Shown: positions 15,951 to 24,531, numbered from the stretch's first letter. The stretch is 64,000 nt of DNA from Fictibacillus nanhaiensis (GCA_016401345.1 JAEACG010000001.1:1443202-1507201), one strand, 5' to 3'. Program-made: numbers and translations. Notes: generated by a model from the sequence alone, not told the origin.

Positions 15951-16712
15951 TTATTTTTCAATTTCATTACGGGGTAAAGCATTACCACCCTTAAATTCTT
16001 GCGGAATATCTTCATGCTTAAGAATCTCATCTAATAATTCTAAATATATGTCTCTATATGCATTGAAGGATTGAAAGAAAGACCCAATATTATAAGAAAA
16101 AGCATCATATGTTTCTAATTCATCTCGGAACTTAGATTTTTTAATATTGATAGCCAACAAATTCCCATAGCTATTAGGGTGGCATATTTCTGATAAGAAT
16201 TCATATGCTCCTCGAAAATTTTTTTCTTTCTTTTGATATTTGATCTTCATAAAATAATCAATCGCGTCTATGAGCTTCAATGCGTTTATAGGATCTGGAG
16301 TATCCTCTGGAAAATCCCATTTATCCATAACGCCCCACAGTAAACTCTTAAGTATTGTTTCTAGCTGATTTCGGGTTATGTCTGATTTTAAATACTGTCT
16401 ATATTTTTTTAATAAAAATGCTAAAACGCCCGTAGTCTCATAATGTGCTCTTGAGGAGAGAGCGGTTGTGAAAGGATTTTCATTATTTAATCCTTGTATA
16501 TATGACTTTGCTAACATCTTAGATCGATAACAGTTGCTCTGTAATAAAATCAAACTGCTTCTTCCTATTTCAAAATTTTCCTTATCCTGAATTGGATGTA
16601 TTGACTTAAAATAAAATGTTCCGTAAAACCTTTGCATAATCCCAAGTAAATCTAAGTAATTTTCATAACCATTTTCAGAAAACATTTTAAGAGTTTTATC
16701 GTTTATTTCCAT
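15951..16712 (-). CDS. hypothetical protein, DUF5677-like
   Basis: The 253-residue protein is mostly alpha-helical. It has a middle segment (SSRAHYETTGVLAFLLKKY) and a later one (AYEFLSEICHPNSYGNLLAI) whose spacing recalls DUF5677 proteins and other helical, HEPN-like accessory proteins. I am not sure of the family. No membrane segment or catalytic motif is clear. It probably shares a transcript with the downstream DUF4238 gene. With that partner it would be a fair candidate for an uncharacterised phage-defence pair, by context only. Confidence 0.55.
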   Translation of the reverse strand: MEINDKTLKMFSENGYENYLDLLGIMQRFYGTFYFKSIHPIQDKENFEIGRSSLILLQSNCYRSKMLAKSYIQGLNNENPFTTALSSRAHYETTGVLAFLLKKYRQYLKSDITRNQLETILKSLLWGVMDKWDFPEDTPDPINALKLIDAIDYFMKIKYQKKEKNFRGAYEFLSEICHPNSYGNLLAINIKKSKFRDELETYDAFSYNIGSFFQSFNAYRDIYLELLDEILKHEDIPQEFKGGNALPRNEIEK

Positions 16713-16791
16713 TTCAATTTCTCGCTCCTAATGTATTCATAATTATGTACAATCTTAACAACTCATTTTACCATGTTTTACCACATTGGAA

Positions 16792-17133
16792 TTAATAAAT
16801 TTTCACATCGAGCAAATCCATAAAACGTAATCGATGTACCTCATTATGTTTATCCATTACTCTTAACTCCCCTCTGTACAGGTCCACATACTGAACCTTT
16901 CCAATCATCAATCTAAAATCATCATTATAAAAGTATGTAAAACAAAGATTTAGGTTGTACTCCATTGCATCACAAATTATTTCTTGCATTAGTTCGAGCT
17001 GCTGTTCATCCAGTTCGGGTTTTACTTTCTTTTTGCTCTCTCGGTCATACTCCCTTAACAACTTTACATGTTCAGGCAAAAACATCCCTTGCCACTTAAT
17101 GTTCCCGCGGTCACGGATCACGATTATCACCAT
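16792..17133 (-). CDS. yolD: YolD-like protein
   Basis: The RDRGNIKWQGMFLPEHVKLL opening is the signature of the YolD family, small proteins usually encoded next to a Y-family DNA polymerase (UvrX/YqjW type) and induced by DNA damage. The rest, with ITYFYNDDF-like and VDLYRGELRV segments, also fits. Here the polymerase gene is absent, so it is an orphan. A perfect SOS box (17152-17165) sits about 20 bp upstream of the start, which indicates LexA control. Its product may modulate repair or element activity after DNA damage; the exact role of YolD is not known. Confidence 0.75.
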   Translation of the reverse strand: MVIIVIRDRGNIKWQGMFLPEHVKLLREYDRESKKKVKPELDEQQLELMQEIICDAMEYNLNLCFTYFYNDDFRLMIGKVQYVDLYRGELRVMDKHNEVHRLRFMDLLDVKIY

Positions 17134-17151
17134 CCTTACAACGATTATAAA

Positions 17152-17165
17152 CGAACATACGTTCG
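17152..17165. promoter_or_regulatory. LexA (DinR) SOS box
   Basis: CGAACATACGTTCG is a perfect match to the Bacillus SOS-box consensus CGAACNNNNGTTCG. It lies just upstream of yolD. Confidence 0.85.
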
Positions 17166-17189
17166 TTTATAAAGAATGTTTATAATACT

Positions 17190-17348
17190 TTATAAAAAAG
17201 ATGCCCCTTTATCTTTTGTATCTACATAAAACTTTGCAATTTGACTCATCACATACTCCCATCTCTTCCAACTGCTTTGATAGGTATTGATGAATTTCGA
17301 ATTATCAAACACTCGAGAAGGCTTATCCAGACTGTACGTCGAATCCAT
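17190..17348 (-). CDS. possible small protein (52 aa)
   Basis: An open frame starting ATG encodes MDSTYSLDKPSRVFDNSKFI and continues through WKRWEYVMSQIAKFYVDTKD. The composition looks like real protein and it points toward yolD. I see no Shine-Dalgarno sequence, and the SOS box lies after it, so it would be read from a separate promoter. It could be a remnant. Confidence 0.3.
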   Translation of the reverse strand: MDSTYSLDKPSRVFDNSKFINTYQSSWKRWEYVMSQIAKFYVDTKDKGASFL

Positions 17349-17390
17349 TTAAATCAAGCTTTTACTCTAAGAAATTCGAGGTACTGATGA

Positions 17391-17729
17391 ATGTTAAATA
17401 GTTTTGGTGAATATGTACGTATTGCACGTAATCAGAAAAAATTGAATGTAAAACAACTTGCAGAACGAATTGGTGTTTCAACAGGTCATATCTCAAATAT
17501 TGAAAACGGAAAACCAGATGTATCGATTAAATTAGACGCATTAGAGAAACTTCAAAAAGAACTAGAATTCCTTCCTCTTCTTCCTGAAGATGAGATGGAT
17601 GAAAAGTTATCTTATCGATTGAACAAAGCAAAAATCCAATATCAAAAATTAGTACAAAGTGACCCTAGTGCAGCTGAATTTCTATTAACTCAATTTGAAC
17701 AAGGATTAGATTGGTTTCAGAAAAAGTAA
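17391..17729 (+). CDS. XRE-family transcriptional regulator
   Basis: The N-terminal 60 residues form a helix-turn-helix of the lambda-repressor type (LNSFGEYVRIARNQKKLNVK, LAERIGVSTGHISNIENGKP). The C-terminal half has a LPEDEMDEKLSYRL linker and a tail, IQYQKLVQSDPSAAEFLLTQ, that is shared with the truncated copy at 7953. It likely binds DNA as a dimer and regulates the element, for instance the yolD side or the recombinases. It stands alone between the yolD region (divergent) and a terminator shared with the converging gene at 17857. Confidence 0.8.
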   Translation: MLNSFGEYVRIARNQKKLNVKQLAERIGVSTGHISNIENGKPDVSIKLDALEKLQKELEFLPLLPEDEMDEKLSYRLNKAKIQYQKLVQSDPSAAEFLLTQFEQGLDWFQKK

Positions 17730-17802
17730 CAAAATTTCATAGGTACAAATTCGTTTAGTCACTGCACAGAGAAAGGAACCAAATTCCACTTCATAAAACA
17801 CA

Positions 17803-17829
17803 AAAAAGCCAGCAGGATTGCTGGCTTTT
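17803..17829. terminator. bidirectional terminator
   Basis: AAAAAGCCAGCA and TGCTGGCTTTT form a strong hairpin with T runs on both strands, between converging genes. Confidence 0.85.
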
Positions 17830-17856
17830 CATTATTTATCTCAAACGCTAGAGATT

Positions 17857-18768
17857 TTATTGTTGTAATTCTCGTTCCTTTAGTTTAACCCCTGCCCCAT
17901 CGATTTCTTCCTCTTGGCTTTCATCAGAATCAGTAACTTCTTGATTTTCCTTATTCACAGCTTCGACTATTCCATCTTCATTTATTATAATCTCATTATC
18001 TTTCGCTTTTTGAAGAAGTGCTTTAAATGTATTTTTGATAAAAGGAAGAAATGTTTTTTGTGTATGGTCCTTTAATAAATTCGATTTAAAACAATCCTCA
18101 CCTCTTATCTCGTTGTTTATTTTTCCTACCTGATCATAATAAACGTAATAAACCATTTTAATCTTTTCTTGATGAGATTCAATTTCGATGTCAGTAATTA
18201 TTCTTTCAGTTTTTAATAACTCTTTAAACTCTTCAAAGGTCTTTGGCTCGTACTTATTTATTTTTAAAGCAGCTTTCTTTTTTTCATCCTCGTTTATTGG
18301 GAATGAACTCTTTCTCTCTGCTTTTGGAATCCTTCTACTTTTTATTCCTTTGATTTCTACATTAATTTCATCTAGTGCCTTCGATAACTGCATGAGTAAT
18401 TCTTTTGTAGTCTTATCCATCCCTATTTCATCATGATTCACTTCAACTTTTCCTTTTAATTCATTGTCATTTTTTAAAAGCAACTGTATCCGCCGACTCT
18501 TTTCAAATAAGAACTCTTCTGATGTAGGAACAGAAACAGATTCAGAATATTTATCATAAACGTATACCATCTCAACGATGCCTGGTTTTTCTTCATCAAT
18601 GAAATCATATAAGTCATACTCCTTAATCATCCATCCGTCTTTTCGCGACGCTCTTTCTCCTTTTAACCTTCCTTCTCTTATGAAATGTGAAACCATTTGA
18701 ATGTTACCTGTAATGTAATGACGTTTTAAGATTTGCAATGCCTCGTGTACATTAAAGATTCTCTCCAC
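17857..18768 (-). CDS. excisionase-like DNA-binding protein (303 aa)
   Basis: The first 65 residues look like an excisionase/MerR-type winged helix: FNVHEALQILKRHYITGNIQ, then FIREGRLKGERASRKDGWMI, then KEYDLYDFIDE. The rest is charged and probably helical, with a conserved-looking centre (PKTFEEFKELLKTERIITDI) and a very acidic end (TDSDESQEEEIDGAG). The gene lies downstream of the paired serine recombinases on the same strand, behind a 593-bp region that holds a large palindrome and CCGAGA repeats. By position it could be the recombination directionality factor or a replication/partition regulator of the element. I have no family name for it. Confidence 0.55.
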   Translation of the reverse strand: MERIFNVHEALQILKRHYITGNIQMVSHFIREGRLKGERASRKDGWMIKEYDLYDFIDEEKPGIVEMVYVYDKYSESVSVPTSEEFLFEKSRRIQLLLKNDNELKGKVEVNHDEIGMDKTTKELLMQLSKALDEINVEIKGIKSRRIPKAERKSSFPINEDEKKKAALKINKYEPKTFEEFKELLKTERIITDIEIESHQEKIKMVYYVYYDQVGKINNEIRGEDCFKSNLLKDHTQKTFLPFIKNTFKALLQKAKDNEIIINEDGIVEAVNKENQEVTDSDESQEEEIDGAGVKLKERELQQ

Positions 18769-19361
18769 CCATATACCCCCACACCATTTTTAGTACAAGT
18801 ATATGAATTTAATTTTTTTTCATGACGGTTGTAAAATTAGAATCATAAAGTTACTTCGTTATATTTACTGTTTTATCATAAGTAAGATAATTTTAGTCAA
18901 TTAACATTAATCAATTAATATTAATAAGCTATATAAAAAACCGAGAAATTTGTAGGTCATAATATGAAAAACCGAGATATAAAAGAAAGAGATATATCAT
19001 GAAATGTTGAATATTAAAAAGGGGCAGAATTTATCTAGTTTTGTCGATTGCACTATTCATGCGGTCTCGGTTTAAGAATGGAAAGGGATCCCTTTCCATT
19101 CTTAAACCGAGAAAATTTGGACAAACATATGAATTGCCGAGAAACAAGGGTAATATAAAATAACAAAATATAAAATAAAATGAAATTCCATTATTTGTTT
19201 GTACAGTACCAAGAAAGCTTAAAAAAGGCATTGTCGAATTTTAATAAATTTACCTCTTTACTTGTCCTGATTACTAATTCCCTCACCCTTATTGTAAAAC
19301 GATTCGTAGAGAGGGTGGAAAAAAAGTGCAAAAAAAATGAACAGTAGATCTGCTCATTTAC
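18769..19361. other. repeat-rich intergenic control region
   Basis: No gene is visible in these 593 bp. It is AT-rich and carries CCGAGA motifs in direct orientation at 18941, 18972, 19107 and 19137 (pairs 30-31 bp apart), plus one inverted copy at 19065 inside a long palindrome. The layout would fit a multi-site binding region, an origin, or an operator for the DNA-binding protein at 17857. Confidence 0.5.
19065..19112. repeat. 48-bp perfect palindrome
   Basis: Each 24-bp arm begins TCTCGGTTTAAGAATGGAAA and the two meet at GGGATCCC. Pairing is perfect over all 48 positions with no loop. No T run follows, so it does not look like a terminator. Confidence 0.9.
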
Positions 19362-20951
19362 TCAAGACATTGAATATTCTTTTGGTGGAAGTGACTTTAT
19401 TTTAATTCCAATCTTAATTGAATCAATCATTGTGCAGTTTTCTACTAAGAACAAGGTCAAGTTACGGATCTCTGGGTCTGAGAGTGATGACCACTTCCTA
19501 TATTGAAAGAACGAATCAACCCATTCTTGAACATGCCTATCATCTGAAGTCATTTCAATTAATTTTTGATACTCACTTTTCACATGTTGTATTTCTTTTT
19601 CAGACTTTTTTAAGTTTATCTCACTATCGCCTTTTGATAGCAAGTACGCTAACAATTCATGTTGTTTAGACTCTTGCAGCAAACCATCTTTTTTATCTCC
19701 CATCTTTTTAAACATTTTAAGAATGTTCAGATTGTTATTCTCTTTGATGATTTCTTCATCCAATTCTGAAATTCGTTTGTGCTTAATGGCGATCTCTTTT
19801 TCAATCAATTTATTTACTTCATACATTACAATGTGTTTAGGAGCTGGCATATTAAATATTTCGTCTAAGACAAGATTATTTAATTTATCGGCATCTATCT
19901 TTTCTTTACAATTCTGACAGATATAATACCGTTTCCCGTAAACTGTACCAGGCTTCTTAATATTGGTTCGTTTATCTATACCTTTCATCTTTTCGCCACA
20001 GTGACAAAACAATAAATCTTTTAGATAAAAAGATGTGTTAAGATACCTTGGTTGTTTATCCTTCGTTTTTGTGTACTTATGCCAACAGTACCACCAGTCT
20101 TCTTGTGTAATTAAAATATCCTCATCACATATGAATGGACTTCTAAACCACTTCCATAGTTCAATAGGATTAAAGAGTTTAGTCCCCTTTTCATAACGGT
20201 TGTAAACATGATAGCCTGTGTAAATTGGATTCGTAATAATCTCTTTTACTCTGCTGGCACTCCACTTTTTAGGAAGATGTTTATTCAAGTTTTTCGCGAT
20301 ACTTGAAAATGTCTCACTCTTTTTATACAGATTAAAAATATCAACAACATCCCTCACTTCTTCATGGATAGGGGAAAATCTGACTACCTTCTCATCTTCT
20401 TTTGTTGGCGAGAAGCCATATGGGGGCTTACCTCCAATGTACCGATTCTTTTCTAACATCGATTTCAAAGTGGCTTTTGTCCGTGTTGAAATGTTGTCTG
20501 ATTCTAACCTTGTGAGTGCATCCTCAACAAGAGTACGAATAAAATCATCAGATTCATAAAGTTCTCCACGTGAAGCGATTACTACTGGGATACCAATTCT
20601 CTCTAATAAAGATCTTAATTGAAAATGCTCTTCTGTCTGCCTAGAAAGACGGTCGCGGTCAGAAACTATAATTGCATCAATTTCTTTCTTTTCTGCTGCA
20701 TGTAATAGTTTTTCTAAATCACTTCTACTTGTAAACGGTTTTGAATAGGCAGACATCGTATCGGAAAACACATCTTCGTTTTCTACCTTTTTGTCATATT
20801 TCTTTAAAAAATCTTTAACCTTTGCATACTGTTGTCCATATTCTTTACCTTCTTTTCTTTGTTCCTTAGTTGATACACGGTTATAAAAAGCTAACCTCTC
20901 TGCCGATTCAATAACTTCTTCAACTGTTTTTCTTTCTTTGCGTTTTCCCAT
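19362..20951 (-). CDS. large serine recombinase 1 (529 aa)
   Basis: The resolvase domain carries the nucleophile Ser27 in FYNRVSTKEQ, and the IIVSDRDRLSRQ active-site arginine motif. A recombinase domain follows (GGKPPYGFSP, SRVKEIITNPIYTGYHVYNR), and then a zinc ribbon (CHCGEKM ... CQNC) and a coiled coil (about 390-450). Such enzymes join attP and attB by a double-strand cut with a 2-bp overlap. GAGGTG precedes the ATG, and the gene starts 8 bp after recombinase 2. The two form an operon, much like the ccrA-ccrB pair of SCC elements. Confidence 0.9.
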   Translation of the reverse strand: MGKRKERKTVEEVIESAERLAFYNRVSTKEQRKEGKEYGQQYAKVKDFLKKYDKKVENEDVFSDTMSAYSKPFTSRSDLEKLLHAAEKKEIDAIIVSDRDRLSRQTEEHFQLRSLLERIGIPVVIASRGELYESDDFIRTLVEDALTRLESDNISTRTKATLKSMLEKNRYIGGKPPYGFSPTKEDEKVVRFSPIHEEVRDVVDIFNLYKKSETFSSIAKNLNKHLPKKWSASRVKEIITNPIYTGYHVYNRYEKGTKLFNPIELWKWFRSPFICDEDILITQEDWWYCWHKYTKTKDKQPRYLNTSFYLKDLLFCHCGEKMKGIDKRTNIKKPGTVYGKRYYICQNCKEKIDADKLNNLVLDEIFNMPAPKHIVMYEVNKLIEKEIAIKHKRISELDEEIIKENNNLNILKMFKKMGDKKDGLLQESKQHELLAYLLSKGDSEINLKKSEKEIQHVKSEYQKLIEMTSDDRHVQEWVDSFFQYRKWSSLSDPEIRNLTLFLVENCTMIDSIKIGIKIKSLPPKEYSMS

Positions 20952-20959
20952 ATTTCACC

Positions 20960-22462
20960 TCAATACTCAGGTTCATAGCAGACCAGTTTTGCTGATTTTT
21001 TTTTAGCAAAGTAAACCTTTTTGACAAGTGACAAGATGTTTATTTTTTGTATTTCAGTTAACTGCATCTCTGTTATCAGCCCAAGTGTTTTTTGCTTATC
21101 CAGGTTGTTAATAAAATGTCCTACATGGAAAAGGAGAGACTCATACATTTCATGTTCTTTAGCTGTCTCTTTATATCGATTAACAAGATGAGATAAATAC
21201 GGATTGTTATCTAGAGATAGTTCTAGATGCTTGCGAAAGTGTTCTTTTATCTCCTTCTCAAGAAATAATAATTCCTTGTTTAAATGTTTTATTCTCGCTT
21301 TAAAGGGCTTGCTATATTTGGTCTTTAAGATCTCCTTAACTTTCTCCCAATGTTGTCCGCCTCTTTGTAATAGGTCGTTCCAAACTCTTTTAGTTACTTC
21401 ATCATCAACAGTAATAATTTTGGGAGAGTTCTTACAGGTCTTTGTTTTGCATTTGTATACTTTCGATATAGCAAGCATGGGTTGATCACATATTCCACAG
21501 TACAAAACGTTTTCTAACTTAGGGGATGGTAGATCTTCATCCTCTTCTTTTTTTGTTCCCTTGTAGGAATCGGGTACGTTCATTTTATTGATTATTTCGT
21601 TTGCTTTGTACCATAAAATCTCTTCCTCTTTATTCAGAATTCGATTTTTTTGAGTAACGGCATTATCGACTTCATACACTTCTCCATCTAATTTTTGTAC
21701 CATTTTTCCTATATGGAGAGTCTGAGTAATGATCTCCCAAATTTGTTTAGGACTTAAGCATGCTAATGACTCGTTTTCTTTTAAGACCTTGCAAAAATGA
21801 TTGTAGTCTTGCTTGTCCAATATATAAGATGAAATTGCATTCACTTCATAGTAGAGAACCTTAACAGTTTTAACTTTGTCGAGGTCAAACTTCAAGTTAC
21901 TTTCCCCTTCAATTAAAGGCGTTTTTTCCTCATCTGAACCATCTTTTTTCTTTGTTTTAATGGACTTATAAGCATAAGGTGGGTTACCAACTTGCCACAA
22001 TCCTTTTTGTATCAAAGGAATCTTTGAATAAATCAGGCGTTGCACAATGTTATTAGCTTCATGTTCAGCAATGCCCGCTAAAATTGCTTCAATAAATTCA
22101 GAAGCTGCCCCTTCAAAAGGTGGTGGTTCATTATCAGCAACAAAGTGCAGTTCTACACCATGTTTTTTAATCAATCGATATATTTCAATGTATTGCTGCA
22201 CTTTTCTTGCTAATCGATCTCTCTTAAATACAAGAATTCTTTGGATTTTTCCCGCTTCAACATCATTGAGAAGGCGTCGCAATTCAGGTCGCTCTTCTAA
22301 GTTTGTCTTTCTTGCAGAACGATTTCCTTCGTCGTAAACATCGTGGATGATCCAGTCTCTTTTTTCTGCATATTCCAAAGCCATATCTCTTTGCATACTG
22401 ATTGAATGGGGTTGTTTATCGGTCCCTAATGATTGTCTAACATAGATGACATTTTTCTTCAT
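20960..22462 (-). CDS. large serine recombinase 2 (500 aa)
   Basis: The catalytic serine is Ser11 in YVRQSLGTDKQ, an early position that resembles Ccr-type enzymes. The ILVFKRDRLARK motif supplies the active-site arginines. The recombinase domain (GNPPYAYKS), a zinc ribbon (CGICDQPM ... CKTKTCKN) and a long C-terminal helical region follow. Its ATG overlaps the stop of the 54-residue gene upstream (ATGA), so the three genes 22623 to 19362 are read together. The two recombinases of the operon are dissimilar in sequence, so they may act as a hetero-pair or on different sites. Confidence 0.9.
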   Translation of the reverse strand: MKKNVIYVRQSLGTDKQPHSISMQRDMALEYAEKRDWIIHDVYDEGNRSARKTNLEERPELRRLLNDVEAGKIQRILVFKRDRLARKVQQYIEIYRLIKKHGVELHFVADNEPPPFEGAASEFIEAILAGIAEHEANNIVQRLIYSKIPLIQKGLWQVGNPPYAYKSIKTKKKDGSDEEKTPLIEGESNLKFDLDKVKTVKVLYYEVNAISSYILDKQDYNHFCKVLKENESLACLSPKQIWEIITQTLHIGKMVQKLDGEVYEVDNAVTQKNRILNKEEEILWYKANEIINKMNVPDSYKGTKKEEDEDLPSPKLENVLYCGICDQPMLAISKVYKCKTKTCKNSPKIITVDDEVTKRVWNDLLQRGGQHWEKVKEILKTKYSKPFKARIKHLNKELLFLEKEIKEHFRKHLELSLDNNPYLSHLVNRYKETAKEHEMYESLLFHVGHFINNLDKQKTLGLITEMQLTEIQKINILSLVKKVYFAKKKSAKLVCYEPEY

Positions 22463-22623
22463 GGATGATCACCCACCTCTCTCTTTATGTCCTCTTTAAT
22501 CTCATGATAGATATATGAAGCTAGAACATTAGCCCAGTCTTTTTCAAAACCTGGTTCGTATACGAACTCCAACCTTCCAATTTCCAAATCTTTGTCTATA
22601 TTCGTTTTTTGGTTTTTTTTCAT
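22459..22623 (-). CDS. small protein ahead of the recombinase pair (54 aa)
   Basis: GAGAGGTG lies 8 bases before the ATG, and the stop codon overlaps the start of recombinase 2 (ATGA). The product begins MKKNQKTNIDKDLEIGRLEF and includes a helical WANVLASYIYHEIKEDIKRE segment. It is soluble and mixed-charge. I know no family. Recombination directionality factors of serine integrases are often this small (SprB of SPbeta is an example). Tight coupling to the recombinases makes it a candidate, without sequence proof. Confidence 0.6.
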   Translation of the reverse strand: MKKNQKTNIDKDLEIGRLEFVYEPGFEKDWANVLASYIYHEIKEDIKREVGDHP

Positions 22624-22726
22624 CAAAAGCACCTCTCATGTTATTTGCTATATCTGTATTATGATGCAATTGATGGAAGTGTATTCACATGTATGAACAT
22701 TTGTTTATAATAGTGAACAAGACGAG

Positions 22727-22924
22727 TTATTTTTTTTGATGAATGCTAATTTCAAAAGGGTGTTGTGGGTAGTGTCTTTCTAGGTGAGTTTCACACGCTG
22801 CTCGTATCATTCGTTCCTCCCAAATCATCCAAGAATTTTTTATCTTAGAAATTTTATCAAGGTCTAACTCATTTACATGATCAAAGGAATATTCCTGGAA
22901 TGAAAAATAAACAGTTCTCGCCAT
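22727..22924 (-). CDS. small hypothetical protein (65 aa)
   Basis: AAAGGGGGAG precedes the ATG with good spacing. The product starts MARTVYFSFQEYSFDHVNEL and contains a basic, aromatic helix (IKNSWMIWEERMIRAACETH) with three His near the end. It is soluble and unknown. It is divergent from recombinase 3, with about 110 bp between, so a shared control region for both is likely. It may be a regulator or a second directionality factor; neither can be shown here. Confidence 0.55.
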   Translation of the reverse strand: MARTVYFSFQEYSFDHVNELDLDKISKIKNSWMIWEERMIRAACETHLERHYPQHPFEISIHQKK

Positions 22925-23033
22925 TTAAACTCCCCCTTTGTAAAACATATGCAGGAGAAAAAATTGGACAACTATTTTTTCATAGACAGGTATATTTTTT
23001 CATATATATGGACAAGGGAAGCGGGGGATATCG

Positions 23034-24494
23034 ATGTTTAAACGTGAAGAGGACTTTGACAGCAGATATATCGCTCTTTACTGTCGCGTATCCACAGAAG
23101 AGCAAGCAAGAGAAGGTTTATCTTTAGACGAACAAAAACACCGCCTTGAGTCCTATTGCCATGCACTAGGTTTTAAACAAGAGGTTCGGATTTTTATAGA
23201 TGATGGATACTCAGCTAAGAATTTAGAACGTCCAAAACTAAACTTATTACTTGAAGAGTTAAAAGCAAACAAGGTCTCAAAGATTATCGTTACAAAACTA
23301 GACCGTATTAGTCGTAAGCTCCTAAACTTATTGGAACTCATTGATCTTTTTCAGAAGCATGAAGTAACCTTCATCTCGATTAGTGAAAGTTTTGATACGA
23401 ATACTCCATCTGGACGTTTAACTTTACAGGTGCTTGGTGCAGTTGCTGAATTTGAACGAGAAAGAATTCGCGAACGTGTAGTGGACAACATGTTTCATGC
23501 TGCTAACCAAGGACAGTGGCTTACCTCAGCTCCTTATGGGTATCAGTTAGTGGAAAAGAAACTTGTGATCGATGAAAAACATGCTGAAGTCGTTAGAGAA
23601 ATCTTTTCGATGTACTTAGAGAAAGGAATGGGTTTCCTAACGATAGCCAAAAGTTTGAACAATAGAGAAATACCGTCTCCAACAAGAAAAGAATGGTGGA
23701 ACCGTACCATAAAGCTCGTTCTTCAAAACCCAGCATACAAAGGTTTTACTGTATGGAACCGCAGAGAAGGTAGCAATAAGAACAAACCCGAGAAAGATGA
23801 ATCAGAATGGATTATACAAGAAAACACACATCCACCAATAATATCTCCAGATGTTTGGGATCAAGTTAACTCTAGACTGCAACAACGTTCTCTTCCTTCG
23901 AGATCACAAAGTAGTCCAAATTTATTGAGTGGTTTATTGAAATGTGGAAATTGTGGGTCTGGGATGAGTGTAAGCCCATCTGGTTCAAGAGTTAACCCCT
24001 ACAAAGTTTATCGTTGTTCTGCTTATAAAAATAAAGGTACGTGTACAGGAAAACAGTACAAGCTAGAAGAAACCGAGGAATGGTTTAAACAAGGACTTAA
24101 ACAACTTTCAAAACAGTTATCTGTTGAGATGATTCCAAAAGTATATGAGAAACAATCTAGTGACATTACGTTCTCAAACTCTCATCAGAGGCTTCATACA
24201 GCCAAGAAGAGGTATCAACGAAAGATTGAAGCCTACACTGTTGGGCTGGTTTCCTTGGAGGAATTACAAGAGGAAAAGAATAGATTAGAACAAGTGGAAG
24301 TCGAAAGTGAAGTAGTTCAGAAGAAAGCATTGGATCCCAAAATTGTACAGCAGGAATTACAGAAGAAGATTAAAAATGTCTTTGATGCCATGGAAAGTAT
24401 GGATGTAACTCAATTAAAACCTTTACTTGCACAAATATTGGACAAGATAGTCTTGCATTCTGAGGATGAGATGGAGATTGTTCTAAAGGTTTAA
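23034..24494 (+). CDS. large serine recombinase 3 (486 aa)
   Basis: This is the most canonical of the three. Ser20 lies in LYCRVSTEEQ, the IIVTKLDRISRK motif follows, and then LGAVAEFERERIRERV, which forms the long E helix. The recombinase domain (SAPYGYQL, TIKLVLQNPAYKGFTVWNR), zinc ribbon (CGNCGSGMSV ... YRCSAYKNKGTC) and coiled coil come after. It resembles the integrases of skin-like and phage-like elements of Bacillus. AAGCGGGGGA precedes the ATG. It reads away from the pair at 19.3-22.5 kb and toward the spoVR N-terminal junction 3.2 kb further on, so it is a strong candidate for the enzyme that made this insertion. Confidence 0.92.
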   Translation: MFKREEDFDSRYIALYCRVSTEEQAREGLSLDEQKHRLESYCHALGFKQEVRIFIDDGYSAKNLERPKLNLLLEELKANKVSKIIVTKLDRISRKLLNLLELIDLFQKHEVTFISISESFDTNTPSGRLTLQVLGAVAEFERERIRERVVDNMFHAANQGQWLTSAPYGYQLVEKKLVIDEKHAEVVREIFSMYLEKGMGFLTIAKSLNNREIPSPTRKEWWNRTIKLVLQNPAYKGFTVWNRREGSNKNKPEKDESEWIIQENTHPPIISPDVWDQVNSRLQQRSLPSRSQSSPNLLSGLLKCGNCGSGMSVSPSGSRVNPYKVYRCSAYKNKGTCTGKQYKLEETEEWFKQGLKQLSKQLSVEMIPKVYEKQSSDITFSNSHQRLHTAKKRYQRKIEAYTVGLVSLEELQEEKNRLEQVEVESEVVQKKALDPKIVQQELQKKIKNVFDAMESMDVTQLKPLLAQILDKIVLHSEDEMEIVLKV

Positions 24495-24531
24495 AAATAG
24501 ATCATTAAGTTGATCTATTTTTTATTTTTTT
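24493..24531 (+). terminator. rho-independent terminator
   Basis: AAAATAGATCA and TGATCTATTTT with a short loop are followed by a long T run, at the end of recombinase 3. Confidence 0.85.

Noticed and set aside
19065..19112. Palindrome as a transcription terminator
   Set aside because: No loop and no T run on either side; the stem is far longer than a normal terminator.
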